From Pseudomonas sp. S30 (GTDB lineage: Bacteria; Pseudomonadota; Gammaproteobacteria; Pseudomonadales; Pseudomonadaceae): 64,000 bases of DNA. Positions 27,477-37,499 of the stretch are shown one piece after another. The translations under genes and the position numbers were made by a program. How positions within the stretch are numbered: the stretch's first letter is position 1; every line of letters begins with the position of its first letter. Location: positions 1 through 64,000 of the forward strand of contig NZ_JACVTO010000003.1 in NCBI RefSeq assembly GCF_016518545.1. The letters run 5' to 3'. The notes below the pieces were generated by a model. It was not told where the DNA came from, searched no databases, and saw nothing but the letters and a program-made list of their open reading frames with translations.

Positions 27477-29867
27477 CTACTGGCCCACCTCGAACTCCAC
27501 GCGCGCGGTCTCGCCGCTTTCATCCAGGGCACTGAGCTGCATGCGGCCGATCTGCTCGAAGCGCAGTGTCAGGTTGTCCTGTCCTTGGGTCTCGCCCAGA
27601 GGGTGGCCATTGAGAAACCACCAGCGTCGCCCGGCCCCGCCGAGCGCCGACACCTGGACCTGCAAGGGCTCGTGGCTGGTTAGCGGCTGACGCAGGTGAT
27701 CGCCGCCGCGCACGCCGACGATCGTCAGCGGTGGGGCACTCGGGGGCGCCTGCGGCGGGCAGGTCGGATCGACTGCCGGCAGGCGCGCGCTGCGCCGCTC
27801 GGCCCGAGGCAGCCAGGGTTCCAGCGGCGCAGGCCATAGCGCGATGTCCTGCGCGCGAGCGCCGGGACAACGAGCGTCGACGCGCAGCCCTTGCCCGTTA
27901 AGCCACACCGTCTCACGCAGGCCCAGGCCCAGCGGCTGATCGGCGGCCAGCAAGGTGGGCGGCGTGGTGCCCTCCAGGGTCCAGGCGAAGCGTTGACGTC
28001 GACACTGCGGGTCCTGTCGCTTCATCGGCTGGCCCAGCGGCCAGCAGATCGCGGCCACGCCGACGCTGGCCGGCACCTGCTCCACCGGGATGGCGACGCC
28101 CTGCTGACGGTCGCGGTTGCTCAGCAGGTCGTGCACTTGCAGCATCAGGGGTGCGGCCGAGGCCAGGCCGAACTGCCCCGGTACGGGCGTACCGTCGGGC
28201 CGACCGATCCATACACCGATCAGGTAGCGCGGACCGACGCCCACTGACCAGGCATCGCGGAAACCGTAGCTGGTGCCGGTTTTCCACGCCAATTGCGGGC
28301 GCGGCACCAGTTCGGCCCGAGGGTCGCGATCGGGGCGCGCCTGACCGCTGAGAATGCGCCGCACGATCCACGCCGCGCCGGGCGATAGCAGGCGCTGTTC
28401 GATCAGCGGGTCCTGCGGCTGCAAGCGGATGCGCGCGCTCCTGCCCTGGCGCGCCAGCGCGGCGTAGCCGCCGACCAGGTCCTCCAGGCGGCTGCCGGCT
28501 CCGCCGAGAATCAGCGACAGGTTCGGCTCTGCCAGCGGCGGCAATGCCAGCGGCACGCCCCCTATGCGCAACTGCGCGGCGAAACGCTTGGGTCCATAGG
28601 CTTCGAGCAACTGCACTGCCGGCAAATTGAGCGACAACGCCAGCGCCGAGCTGGCCGAAACCGGTCCGCTGAAGCCTGAGGAGAAGTTGCCGGGGCGATA
28701 GTCCCCATAGCGACGAGGCACGTCCTGCAACAACGATTCGGAGTGGATCAGGCCATCGTCCATGGCCAGGCCATAGAGGAACGGCTTGAGGGTCGAGCCG
28801 GGCGAGCGCAAGGCATGCACCATATCGACGTGGCCGAAGCGGCGCTCGTCGCCCAGATCGACCGAACCCAGGTAGGCGCGCACCGCCATGCTCTGGGTTT
28901 CGACCACCAGGATCGCTGCCGAGGTGCGTTCGGGCAGACGGGCGCGCCAGCCCAGCAGCAGGTCTTCCAGGCGCCGCTGCAAGGACGCATCGAGCGTGGT
29001 GCGGATCGCCGGCGGGCTGTCGGCGGTGTTCAGGCGACGAGCCAGCAGGGGCGCCAGCGTCGGCTCCTGCCGCGGCGCCAGTAACAGCGGCTCCTCACGG
29101 GCTTCGCGGATGCGCTGGGCAGGCCACACCTGGTAGTCGGCCAGGCGCTGCAACACCTTGTCCCGGGCCTGCTGGGCACGTTCGGGATGACGGTCGGGAC
29201 GCAGGCGGCTGGGCGCCTGGGGCAGCACTGCCAACAAGGCGGCCTCGGCCGGCGTCAGGGCTTTCGGCGACTTGCCCAAATAAGCCCAGCTGGCGGCGGC
29301 GACACCCTGCAAAGTGCCACCGAACGGCGCACGGTCGAGGTAGATCTGCAGAATCTGAGGCTTGGACAGGTGCCATTCCAGCTGCGCCGTGCGCCACAGT
29401 TGGCGCAGTTTGCCGGCCAGCGTACGGTCATGGGGATCGAGCAGGCGCGCTACCTGCATCGACAGCGTACTGCCGCCGGACACCACCCGCCCGCCACGCA
29501 GGTTGAGCCAGGCGGCGCGCACCAGGGCCAGGGGATTGACCCCCGGATGGTCGTAGAACCAGCGGTCTTCGTAGGTGAGCAGTGCCTCCAGGTACAGCGG
29601 CGAGACCTCCTCGGGGCTGACCGGATAACGCCACACGCCATCGGCATCGGCGAAGCGCCACAGCGGCGTGCCATCTTCGGCCAGCACCACCCGCGCCAGG
29701 TCATCGCCCGGCATGGGCAAGGGCCACAGCCGATCGGCCAGCGCCAGCAGGGCCACCACCACCAGCCCCGAGATCAGCGACCCGAGCAGCCAGCGACCCG
29801 CGCGGGTGCGCGGACGGGCTATGCTTGCGCGCAGCATCGGGAACCCGCGCGCCGGGACAATGGCCAA
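27477..29867 (-). CDS. pbpC: Penicillin-binding protein 1C (glycosyltransferase/transpeptidase)
   Basis: This is a 796-residue class A PBP. One N-terminal membrane helix (about residues 26-45) precedes the GT51 glycosyltransferase domain, with catalytic glutamate E100 in TYEDRWFYDHPGVNP and SGGSTLSMQVARLL. The transpeptidase domain has SPGSTLKPFLYG (SxxK) near 350, SALALSLN (SxN) and KTGTSYGFRD (KTG). A C-terminal BiPBP_C-type beta domain closes the protein. PBP1C genes are commonly adjacent to alpha-2-macroglobulin genes (yfhM), as here, and the two are thought to cooperate in periplasmic defence and wall repair. The ATG at 29867 and another at 29837 are both possible; ribosome binding sites are weak. 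Confidence 0.94.
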   Translation of the reverse strand: MAIVPARGFPMLRASIARPRTRAGRWLLGSLISGLVVVALLALADRLWPLPMPGDDLARVVLAEDGTPLWRFADADGVWRYPVSPEEVSPLYLEALLTYEDRWFYDHPGVNPLALVRAAWLNLRGGRVVSGGSTLSMQVARLLDPHDRTLAGKLRQLWRTAQLEWHLSKPQILQIYLDRAPFGGTLQGVAAASWAYLGKSPKALTPAEAALLAVLPQAPSRLRPDRHPERAQQARDKVLQRLADYQVWPAQRIREAREEPLLLAPRQEPTLAPLLARRLNTADSPPAIRTTLDASLQRRLEDLLLGWRARLPERTSAAILVVETQSMAVRAYLGSVDLGDERRFGHVDMVHALRSPGSTLKPFLYGLAMDDGLIHSESLLQDVPRRYGDYRPGNFSSGFSGPVSASSALALSLNLPAVQLLEAYGPKRFAAQLRIGGVPLALPPLAEPNLSLILGGAGSRLEDLVGGYAALARQGRSARIRLQPQDPLIEQRLLSPGAAWIVRRILSGQARPDRDPRAELVPRPQLAWKTGTSYGFRDAWSVGVGPRYLIGVWIGRPDGTPVPGQFGLASAAPLMLQVHDLLSNRDRQQGVAIPVEQVPASVGVAAICWPLGQPMKRQDPQCRRQRFAWTLEGTTPPTLLAADQPLGLGLRETVWLNGQGLRVDARCPGARAQDIALWPAPLEPWLPRAERRSARLPAVDPTCPPQAPPSAPPLTIVGVRGGDHLRQPLTSHEPLQVQVSALGGAGRRWWFLNGHPLGETQGQDNLTLRFEQIGRMQLSALDESGETARVEFEVGQ

Positions 29868-29896
29868 AGGCTTGGAACGATCATCAGGAAGCGACT

Positions 29897-30190
29897 ATGC
29901 ATGTAGAAGGTTTTTTCGAGTGGCTGGGGCAGGCGCTGGGTGCGGTGATCAAGTTCATCGTCGATCTCATGAGCGGTCTTTTCAACCTGCTGGCCAACGC
30001 CGGCAGCAATTTCATCGACGGTTTGTCGCGGACCCTGGGCATGGATACGTCGCTGGTCAGCATCCTGGCGCTCATCGTCGGGCTGATGCTGCTGTATTCG
30101 GCGATCCGGGCCTTCATGCGAGCGTCGATCATCGCAGGGATCATCTGGCTGGTGCTGGGATTGTGGGTGCTGAGCTGGATCATCCACTGA
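29897..30190 (+). CDS. Small membrane protein of unknown function
   Basis: This 97-residue protein has an amphipathic N-terminal region (MHVEGFFEWLGQALGAVIKF) and two hydrophobic segments near residues 50-68 and 76-95, giving a small integral membrane protein. The ATG has CAGGAAG upstream. It is encoded on the opposite strand between pbpC and yfhM, with its start only 29 bp from that of pbpC, so the two diverge from a very short intergenic region. No family is recognised with certainty. Confidence 0.65.
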   Translation: MHVEGFFEWLGQALGAVIKFIVDLMSGLFNLLANAGSNFIDGLSRTLGMDTSLVSILALIVGLMLLYSAIRAFMRASIIAGIIWLVLGLWVLSWIIH

Positions 30191-30220
30191 GCCCTGGCTG
30201 AGGGGACGTGACCTGGCATG

Positions 30221-30292
30221 AGAGCGGGGTCGACCGTACCCGCGATGACGATGGCGAACAGGCCAGCGCATCGCGGGTGAACCCGTCCTCAC
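30221..30292. repeat. Degenerate REP-like inverted pair
   Basis: Two facing copies of a TCGCGGGT-type palindrome lie in the 117-bp gap before the yfhM stop: ATCGCGGGTGAACCCG (around 30270-30285) and, on the other strand, ATCGCGGGTACGG (around 30234-30246). They resemble the P. putida REP core with its CGCGGG/CCCGCT hairpin, but both are diverged. Such elements are typical between convergent gene ends. Confidence 0.45.
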
Positions 30293-30307
30293 GAGGACGA
30301 ACGGGGC

Positions 30308-33300
30308 TCAGCGGCCGCGCACCACCATGTCTCCCTGACTTTCCCCGACCGCCTGGAGGTTCGGGCGGTACATCGACTCCACCTGGGGCGGTGGAACTCG
30401 GTAGCTGCCGGGGGTGACCGCACGCGCCAGGTACAGCAAGTGGGTCGTGCCGTAGCCGTCGAGTTTCAGCGCGGCGACATAGCGGTCATCACGGTACTCC
30501 TGGTGCACCACGTTGGCGTTCTGCATCGACTCGCGCCATTGCTTGACCGCACTGCTGGCGTTGTCGAGGCTGGCAGCGCTCTGCGCCAGGTTCTGGTTTT
30601 CCAGTTCCAGACCTGCCGGCAGCAGGTCGACCACCAGTGCATCCGGCACGGCCTCCTGCGCCTTGAGCGCCAAGTGCACCAACACCAGGTCGCCACTGCG
30701 CAGGCTGCGCAGATCCAGAGGCTGGCCATTCATGCCCAGGTATTCGCGGCGAATCTCCAGGCCGTTGCTGCGCGGTGCCGGCGCCTGACGTGGGTAACCG
30801 GAGAGCGTCAGTTGCTGGTAGAGGGTTTCGCTGCTCTGGTTCTGCACGGTCAGGGGCGAGGCCAGCAGCGGGCCGTCGAGCAGCATGCCCGAATCGCTGT
30901 TGTCGAATTGGCGGACCTCTCCGGCGCTGTCCAGCCGCGCCTGCCACGGGCCTTCCGGCTTGCCCAGCAGGCCGCGACCGGCGAGGAACAAGGCGTTGCG
31001 CTCCTGAGTCGAGAGCCAGCGGTTAGCGGCCAGTTCGTCGGACAACGCGAACAGCCGCTGGTCGACCTGACCGCTGGCCAGCTGGTTCTCCTGCAACAGC
31101 GCCAGGATCAGGGCCTGGTCGCGCACCGGGCTGCCGTAGTCGGCCAACCAGCCCTTGCCGCGCCCGATCGCCAGACCGGCCTTGAGGGCATCCTGCGAAC
31201 GGGGCTTGTCGCCCATCTTGTCCAGCGCCACCGCCAGTTGTACCAATGGCAGGCCCGAGCGGGCGTCACTGCGCCGCTCGAACAGGCTGCGCAGAGCGCC
31301 GAGCGGCGCCTGCTGGCTACGCGCCAGAACCAGACCGGCATAGGCCTGCACGGCGAAACGCGTGTGCGCCGGGTCCTGGCTATAGTCGACCTCGATCAGG
31401 TTGCTCTCCTGCAAGTAGCGCAGCAGGCGCTCGTTGGCCTTCTTCAGAGCCTCGGCCGGTACGCCGAAGCCCTGTTCGCGGGCGCGCAGCAGGAAGTCGG
31501 TGACATAAGCGGTCAGCCAGTATTCTTCCTCGCTGTCCGAACTCCACAGGCCGAAGCTGCCGTTGTAGCGCTGCATGCCGAGCAGATGCTCGATGCCCAT
31601 TTCGATCTTGCGCTTGCGCACATCGGCCGGCTCGCCCTTGATTCCCAGGCGCTTAAGGCTGTCGGCATCGGCGTAGAGCGAGGGGTAGAGGCCGCTGGTG
31701 GTCTGTTCCAGGCAGCCATACGGATAGGCCTCCAGCGCGCGGATCTGCTCGGCCAGGTTCAGCGGCGGACGGCTGGACAAGGCCAGCGTCGCCTCCAGGC
31801 CAGCCGGCTCGAATTCGGCCAGTTCGTTGTCGGGCAGAGTCCAGGGTTGATCCTTCAGGGCTACGCGGTAGTGCTTGAGCATCGCCGGATAGGCCGGGCG
31901 CACGCCCAGGGTCCACTCACGCTGGAAGCCGTCGAGGTTCTCCCCCGGCAGCTGCAGACCGCTCACCCGCACCTGCACCTTGCCCTGGCCCAGACCACCC
32001 CGGGCCTGCACTGGAATCATCAGGGTGGTGCGCTGGCCTTCGCTCAGGCTGACATGCTGCTGGGCGGGCCCTGCGAGGTCCAGCTGACCTTCGGTGCTCA
32101 GCTGCACGTCGAGTTGCTGGGCACGGCCGGACAGGTTGGCCAGGTCCAGCGCCAACCGGGTCTGGTCGCCGCCGGCGAGGAAGCGCGGCGCCGACAGCTC
32201 GGCGATCAGCGGTGCGGCGACCACCGTCTTGCCTTCGGCCATGCCGAAGTGCTCGTCGGTCCAGGCCTGGGCCATCAACCGCAACTCGCCGTTGAAGTTG
32301 GGGATGTCCACCGTGGCCACGCCTTCGCCCTTGTCGTCGAGGGTCACCGGCAAACTCTGCTGGGCGACGATGGTCACCGTGGTGTTGGGGCGCTTGCCGC
32401 CCTTGGCCATGGCCGCGTCACCGCCGAAGGCCAGGCTGGCCAGGCGGCCCTGACCGGCTTCGATCAACTGGCCATAGATATCCAGCTGGTCGGCGCCGTA
32501 GGCCTTGCGGCCGAACAGGCTGGCGAAGGGATCGGGGGTCTTGAAGTCGGTGATGTTGAGGATACCGACGTCCACTGCCGACAGCAGTACATGGACCTGC
32601 TTGGGCACGCTGCCATCGGCGTTGAGTGCCTTGATCTTCACGCTCAGCGGCTGCTTGGGCCGCATCTTCTCCGGCGCCTGCAGGCTGACCGCCAGCTTGC
32701 GCTCGGCGCGGTCCAGCGGCAGGTGCAGCACGCCCACGGCACGCTTGGGCGTGGCATTGGCCTTGCGCTCGCCAGGACGGATCACCAGGGCACTCACGTA
32801 CAGGTCATGGCGCGCCCACTGCTTGTCCAGTTCGACCTCGAAGGTCTTGCCCTCGGCCGGCACATCGATCTCCTGCCACCACAGCGGACCGTCACTGGAT
32901 TCGATCATCAGGTAGCCGCTGCCGGCGGCCGGCGGGGTCACGGTGATCTTCGCGGTGGCTCCGTCGGCATAGGAGGGCTTGTCCAGCGCCAGCTTGACCT
33001 GGTCGGGGCGCACTGCGCCGCCCTCGGCGTTGTCCTGCGCGCGGTAGCCGGCCCAGAAGCGCTCGCTGGAGACGAGCCCGGTTTCAGGATCCTCCACCTC
33101 GACGCGGTACGGCCCCCACTCCACCGGGAAGCTCAGCTTGGCGGTGGCGCCAGCGGCGATGTTGACGGTTTCCTCGCTCTGGGTGAGGAATTTCTCGTTG
33201 TAGTTGTAGCTCCAGCCATCGCTCTGCGAGTAGTTCCAGTAATAATCGCGACGCTCGCGGATCAGGCGGACCTTGAGGTTGTCCACCGCCAACTTCTTGC

Positions 33301-35209
33301 CCTCACGGTCGGCGACCAGCACTTCGAATTGCACCGGGGCGTCGCTGTCGGTTTCGTCACCGTCGAACAGACCGCGCAGGCCCGGCAGGCGCTCGGCTGG
33401 CCAGATCGGCTGCTCCAGGCGGCGGGTGATGGGACGACCGCCCGACTCCTGGAGGCTGGCCTGGACGGTCAACTCCAGCGGCGAGCGAGCTTCGGCCCAG
33501 CGGCTGTCGAGGGTCAGGGTGGCCTTGCCGGCCTGGTCGAGGGTGACCTCGTCCAGCTCCAGGTCCTGGCTCAGCTCCTGCTCGGTGACCGAGCCGAACT
33601 GGTAGCCGGGCAGCGCCGGGACCGCTTCGCGCAGAGGGCGCAGGTAGGCCTGACCGCTCAGGCGGTTGCCGGCTGCGGGTGCGCCGTAGAGGTAGCGGCC
33701 ACTGACCTGGATGCGCGCGGCGTCTTCAGGGCTCAGCGGCGTGGCGCTGCCCTTGAGCTCCAGGGCCAGGCGCTCGGGGAGGAAGTCCTCGACGAGGAAT
33801 TCGTAGACCTGCTTGCGGCCGCCCCCGAGGTCGAGCAGCAGTTGCCAACGACCGGTCGGCGCTTCGCTGGCCAACTGCAGTTGATACTGGAACAGGCCGT
33901 TCTGGTCGGCTTCCCATACGAACTTGCGGCTGACCTGCTCGTCCGGACGACGCACCTCGACGCTGATCGGCTGGGCCTTGACCGGCTTGCCGTCCTGGTC
34001 GCGCAGCAGGCCGTTGAGCAGCACGGTTTCACCCGGACGATACAGGTCGCGCGGGCCGAAGATGAAGAATTGCAGGGGATTGGCCTGCGGGCCGGTGATA
34101 TCGAACTCGGCCAGGTCCAGGGCCGCGCCGTTCAGGCGCAGCAGCGTGGTGTTAACCCCCTGGGTGGCGATCAGGGTGTCGGCCTTGGCGGTGATGGGCA
34201 GCTCGGCGTGACCCTTGCCGTCGGTCTTGGCCTGGGCCAGCACCTTGCCTTTCTCGTCGTGCAGCTCCAGGGTCACGTCGCTCAGCGCCTTGCCGCCCTC
34301 CAGGGCCTGGGCGAACACGTCCAGGCGATCGCGGTAGCGGTGCGCGGACACGCCGATATCGCTCAGGGTGAACAGTGTCGCAGGCTGCGAATAGTCGTAG
34401 GTGCCCGAGGCGCGCATCACCGCCAGGTACACCCCCGGCTCCTGCAACGGCTTGACCCCGGCGATGGGCAGCAGCACGGTCTCGCGGGTGTTGCGCGCGG
34501 GGTTGAGGTCGAAGCGGCCGCTGTAGACCAGCTCGGCCATCTTCAGGGTGTCCTTGGACTCGTAGGCGTACATGCTGCTGTTGCGGCCCCAGCTGGCCAG
34601 GAAGCTGGAAAGCTGTTCGGGCTTGACCCGGAAGAAATCCACATCGACCTTGTCGACGTTCAGGGCGATGATCGGCAGGCCTTCGGCCAGGCGGGTGGGC
34701 AGCAGCGAACCCCGGCTGGCGAAGCCGACGGTCGCCTGCATGTCGCGGGTTTCCAGGCGACTGACCGACTCGCTGGCCAGCGCCTTGCCGTTGACCGCCA
34801 GCAGGCCCTTGTCGACGGTCAGCACCAGCTTGCGCTGCGGATCCAGATGGCGCATGCGCAGCTCCATCTGGTTGTCGGAGAGTTCCCAGGCGCCGTCGAG
34901 CTTGCCCTTGACCGTGTCGACCAGGTGTACCTTGGCGGCGAAGTCCTGGTTGGCGTCCAGCGGCACCGAGAAGCTGATGGACAGCGCGCTGGCGCCCTCG
35001 ATCTGCACTTCGGAGACGTCCAGCACGTTCAGCTCGCGATCGGCGTAGCGCTTGGCCAGCACCGCCGGATCTTCACGCTTGGCCGTGCGGGCTTCGGCAG
35101 GCGCGCTGGCGGCAGCCTTCTCGGCCGGCGGCGGGGCGTCCTTGGACGAGGAATCACAGGCGCTGAGCAAGGCCAGCACACAGGCCAGCAACATTCCTTT
35201 GTTGAACAT
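30308..35209 (-). CDS. yfhM: Bacterial alpha-2-macroglobulin lipoprotein
   Basis: This 1633-residue protein has a lipoprotein signal ending in LACVLALLSAC (lipidated cysteine 18), followed by a low-complexity linker rich in Ala, Lys and Glu. It has the macroglobulin-like multidomain layout, with the thioester motif CLEQ at residue 1166 in YPYGCLEQTTSG. This is the form found in E. coli ECAM (YfhM), which traps proteases entering the periplasm. Tryptophan-rich WVLSWG-type domains and a polyproline end are absent; the sequence ends in VVRGR. It lies on the same strand as pbpC with the small membrane gene between. The frame runs 17 codons upstream, but the ATG at 35209 gives the lipoprotein signal. 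Confidence 0.95.
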   Translation of the reverse strand: MFNKGMLLACVLALLSACDSSSKDAPPPAEKAAASAPAEARTAKREDPAVLAKRYADRELNVLDVSEVQIEGASALSISFSVPLDANQDFAAKVHLVDTVKGKLDGAWELSDNQMELRMRHLDPQRKLVLTVDKGLLAVNGKALASESVSRLETRDMQATVGFASRGSLLPTRLAEGLPIIALNVDKVDVDFFRVKPEQLSSFLASWGRNSSMYAYESKDTLKMAELVYSGRFDLNPARNTRETVLLPIAGVKPLQEPGVYLAVMRASGTYDYSQPATLFTLSDIGVSAHRYRDRLDVFAQALEGGKALSDVTLELHDEKGKVLAQAKTDGKGHAELPITAKADTLIATQGVNTTLLRLNGAALDLAEFDITGPQANPLQFFIFGPRDLYRPGETVLLNGLLRDQDGKPVKAQPISVEVRRPDEQVSRKFVWEADQNGLFQYQLQLASEAPTGRWQLLLDLGGGRKQVYEFLVEDFLPERLALELKGSATPLSPEDAARIQVSGRYLYGAPAAGNRLSGQAYLRPLREAVPALPGYQFGSVTEQELSQDLELDEVTLDQAGKATLTLDSRWAEARSPLELTVQASLQESGGRPITRRLEQPIWPAERLPGLRGLFDGDETDSDAPVQFEVLVADREGKKLAVDNLKVRLIRERRDYYWNYSQSDGWSYNYNEKFLTQSEETVNIAAGATAKLSFPVEWGPYRVEVEDPETGLVSSERFWAGYRAQDNAEGGAVRPDQVKLALDKPSYADGATAKITVTPPAAGSGYLMIESSDGPLWWQEIDVPAEGKTFEVELDKQWARHDLYVSALVIRPGERKANATPKRAVGVLHLPLDRAERKLAVSLQAPEKMRPKQPLSVKIKALNADGSVPKQVHVLLSAVDVGILNITDFKTPDPFASLFGRKAYGADQLDIYGQLIEAGQGRLASLAFGGDAAMAKGGKRPNTTVTIVAQQSLPVTLDDKGEGVATVDIPNFNGELRLMAQAWTDEHFGMAEGKTVVAAPLIAELSAPRFLAGGDQTRLALDLANLSGRAQQLDVQLSTEGQLDLAGPAQQHVSLSEGQRTTLMIPVQARGGLGQGKVQVRVSGLQLPGENLDGFQREWTLGVRPAYPAMLKHYRVALKDQPWTLPDNELAEFEPAGLEATLALSSRPPLNLAEQIRALEAYPYGCLEQTTSGLYPSLYADADSLKRLGIKGEPADVRKRKIEMGIEHLLGMQRYNGSFGLWSSDSEEEYWLTAYVTDFLLRAREQGFGVPAEALKKANERLLRYLQESNLIEVDYSQDPAHTRFAVQAYAGLVLARSQQAPLGALRSLFERRSDARSGLPLVQLAVALDKMGDKPRSQDALKAGLAIGRGKGWLADYGSPVRDQALILALLQENQLASGQVDQRLFALSDELAANRWLSTQERNALFLAGRGLLGKPEGPWQARLDSAGEVRQFDNSDSGMLLDGPLLASPLTVQNQSSETLYQQLTLSGYPRQAPAPRSNGLEIRREYLGMNGQPLDLRSLRSGDLVLVHLALKAQEAVPDALVVDLLPAGLELENQNLAQSAASLDNASSAVKQWRESMQNANVVHQEYRDDRYVAALKLDGYGTTHLLYLARAVTPGSYRVPPPQVESMYRPNLQAVGESQGDMVVRGR

Positions 35210-35398
35210 GGAAAGGGACTCTTCGGCAACGGGGTGATGAGGGCAGCAACTATAGCGCAACGGCGCGCATCGCAGTTGATGGCGATCGACAAGTCAGACC
35301 CTGTTCGCGTGCAATGGTTGCTGGCGAGGTAGAATCCCACCCTCGCACGCCGCGCGGCGCATCGAGCCGCCTGCACCGCCCCCGATCCGGTACCTTCC

Positions 35399-36736
35399 AT
35401 GACCGCACTGTTCACCGACTGGCAGCATCGCCTCACCCACCGCAAGGTCTGGGCACTGGCCGCGCCGATGATCCTGTCCAACGTGTCGGTGCCGCTGGTG
35501 GCGCTGGTCGACAGCACGGTCGTCGGCCATCTGCCGCACGCTCACCAGTTGGGTGCGGTGGCTGTCGGCGCCACGCTGTTCACCTTCATGGTCGGGCTGT
35601 TGGGCTTTCTGCGCATGGGCTCCACGGGCTTCGCCGCCCAGGCGGCCGGGCGTGCCGACGGCGCCGCGTTGCGCCAGGTACTGGTGCAGGGCCTGCTGCT
35701 GGCACTGGGCTTCGCCGTGCTGATCGGCGCGCTCGCCCTGCCCTTGAGCCAGTTGGCCTTGCAGGCGATGCAGCCCAGCCAGGCGCTGCATGCCGCGACC
35801 GAAACCTTCTTCCACACCCGCCTGCTGGGCCTGCCAGCGGCCCTGGCCAGCTACGCCCTGGTCGGCTGGTTCCTGGGCACCCAGAACGCCCGCGCGCCGC
35901 TGGCGATCCTGCTCACCACCAACCTGCTGAACATCGCCCTGAACCTGTGGTTCGTGCTGGGCCTGGACTGGGGCGTGCTCGGTTCGGCGCGGGCTTCGGT
36001 GATCGCCGAATGGTCCGCAGCGCTGCTGGGCCTGGCCATGACCCGCCCGGCACTGCGCGCCTGTCCGGGACGCGTCGACTGGTCTGCACTCAAGCGCTGG
36101 GGCGCCTGGCGACCGCTGCTGTCGGTCAACCGCGACATCTTCCTGCGCAGCCTGGCGCTGCAACTGGTGTTCCTGCTCGTCACGGTGCAGGGCGCGCGTC
36201 TGGGCGAGGCGACGGTGGCGGCCAACGCGCTGCTGCTCAATGGCCTGCTGCTGACCGCCTATGCGCTGGACGGGTTGGCCCATGCCGTGGAGGCGCTGTG
36301 CGGGCACGCCATCGGCGCGCGGGATCGGGACACCTTGCGCCGCGCTCTGGTGGTGGCGGGCGGCTGGTCGCTGATCGTCAGCCTGGTGTTCGCCGGACTG
36401 TTCCTGGTCGGCGGGCACCTGTTCATCGATCTGCAGACCGACATCGACAGCGTGCGGGCCGCAGCCTACCCCTACCTGCCTTACCTGGCGCTTTTGCCGC
36501 TGGTGGCGGTGTGGAGCTATCTGCTCGACGGGTTGTTCATCGGCGCGACCCGCGCGCGGGAAATGCGCAACGCGATGCTGCTGTCGGTGGCCCTTGCACT
36601 GCCGGTGGCGTTGGCCCTGCGCGGGTTGGGCAACCACGGACTGTGGCTGGCCTTCCTGGGGTTCATGGGATTGCGGGCGGTGACGTTGGGATGGGTGGGG
36701 TGGAAGTTGCGTCTACGTTCGCAGTGGGTCCGTTGA
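35399..36736 (+). CDS. dinF: DinF-family MATE efflux transporter
   Basis: This 445-residue protein has 12 predicted membrane helices and the MATE/DinF pattern: WALAAPMILSNVSVPLVALV at the start, LGFLRMGSTGFAAQAAGRAD after TM2, and LDGLAHAVEALCGHAIGARD in the second half. MATE proteins export cationic compounds with Na+ or H+ exchange; the DinF branch has been linked to oxidative stress and bile salts. The gene diverges from yfhM over 189 bp. The ribosome binding site is poor. No terminator is seen before the low-GC spot that follows. Confidence 0.9.
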   Translation: MTALFTDWQHRLTHRKVWALAAPMILSNVSVPLVALVDSTVVGHLPHAHQLGAVAVGATLFTFMVGLLGFLRMGSTGFAAQAAGRADGAALRQVLVQGLLLALGFAVLIGALALPLSQLALQAMQPSQALHAATETFFHTRLLGLPAALASYALVGWFLGTQNARAPLAILLTTNLLNIALNLWFVLGLDWGVLGSARASVIAEWSAALLGLAMTRPALRACPGRVDWSALKRWGAWRPLLSVNRDIFLRSLALQLVFLLVTVQGARLGEATVAANALLLNGLLLTAYALDGLAHAVEALCGHAIGARDRDTLRRALVVAGGWSLIVSLVFAGLFLVGGHLFIDLQTDIDSVRAAAYPYLPYLALLPLVAVWSYLLDGLFIGATRAREMRNAMLLSVALALPVALALRGLGNHGLWLAFLGFMGLRAVTLGWVGWKLRLRSQWVR

Positions 36737-36853
36737 GCTTCAGATCGTACAAGGTCTTCATGATCCGGCGGTGGAATCAGCGTTTGAGGGCCAGGGCTTG
36801 AGGTACTGTTGAGCGTCTTCCTGTTGCGAGTTGATGCGTGTCGGCATGCAACA

Positions 36854-36948
36854 TGCCTGGCGTTTTCCGTAAATTTGTCAGTCGTTGATAAGCCTTGTGA
36901 TCTTGCTCAATCCAGCGCGCTTGGCAACGGGTTTGCCGGGCGTTTTCC
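36854..36948. repeat. Imperfect direct repeat upstream of the DUF4189 gene
   Basis: TGCCTGGCGTTTTCC (36854-36868) recurs as TGCCGGGCGTTTTCC (36934-36948), 80 bp apart, each followed by a CGTT/TCGTTTA segment. Spacing of about eight helical turns would suit a cooperative regulator, but the units may equally be the scar of a duplication in this variable spot. Confidence 0.3.
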
Positions 36949-36977
36949 TTAGTCGTTTACCGGATTACTCAATCAAA

Positions 36978-37484
36978 ATGAAAACCATCCCAACCAGTCC
37001 GATAGGCATTTGTTTCGTTGCAGGTTTGCTCTTTGCCTCCAACGCTTTTGCGCAATGCGCTACCGGCGTAGACACAGGAGGCGGAAATTGCATTCCTCCT
37101 GATGCGGCAGGCATGCCTGGCTACAACGAGGGAGGCAACTATCCGCAGCCCCCCAAGGCTGTTTGGGTAGATACATGGGGTGCTATTTCAATCGACAGTG
37201 ATTCGGGAAAAGCCGGAACTGTGACTGATTTCGATAGTAAATCAGCCGCTGCCGAGACTGCGATGCACGACTGTAGAGCGAGAGGTGGCAAGCGTTGCCA
37301 GTTGGTGCTGACCTACAACAATCAGTGTGCAGCGGTTGGCTGGGCATCGGATGGCTACGGCGTCGCCAGTGGGGCTGATGTCGCCGTGGCCGAGAAAAGT
37401 GCGCTGAGTGAATGTCGCAAGGCTGCCAGAAGCGAATGCCGAGTTGTCTATAGCGCCTGCAGTCTCGCCAGAAGGGTCAAGTAA
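36978..37484 (+). CDS. DUF4189-domain secreted protein
   Basis: This 168-residue protein has a Sec signal peptide (about residues 1-25, cleavage after ASNAFA). Next comes a glycine/proline-rich stretch with QPPKAVW, then a DUF4189 domain: WGAISIDSDSG, SAAAETAMHDCRARGG, VLTYNNQCAAVGWASDG and a cysteine-rich end (CRKAARSECRVVYSAC). Seven mature cysteines point to disulphides in the periplasm or outside the cell. Base composition is visibly less GC-rich than in neighbouring genes, so recent acquisition is plausible. The start ATG at 36978 lacks a strong ribosome binding site. Function of DUF4189 proteins is not established. Confidence 0.75.
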   Translation: MKTIPTSPIGICFVAGLLFASNAFAQCATGVDTGGGNCIPPDAAGMPGYNEGGNYPQPPKAVWVDTWGAISIDSDSGKAGTVTDFDSKSAAAETAMHDCRARGGKRCQLVLTYNNQCAAVGWASDGYGVASGADVAVAEKSALSECRKAARSECRVVYSACSLARRVK

Positions 37485-37499
37485 CAGGCATGAGTTGAT

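Noticed and set aside
30440..35332. Very long plus-strand open frame (about 1630 codons)
   Set aside because: It mirrors the yfhM gene on the other strand; it has shadow-type composition and no domain.
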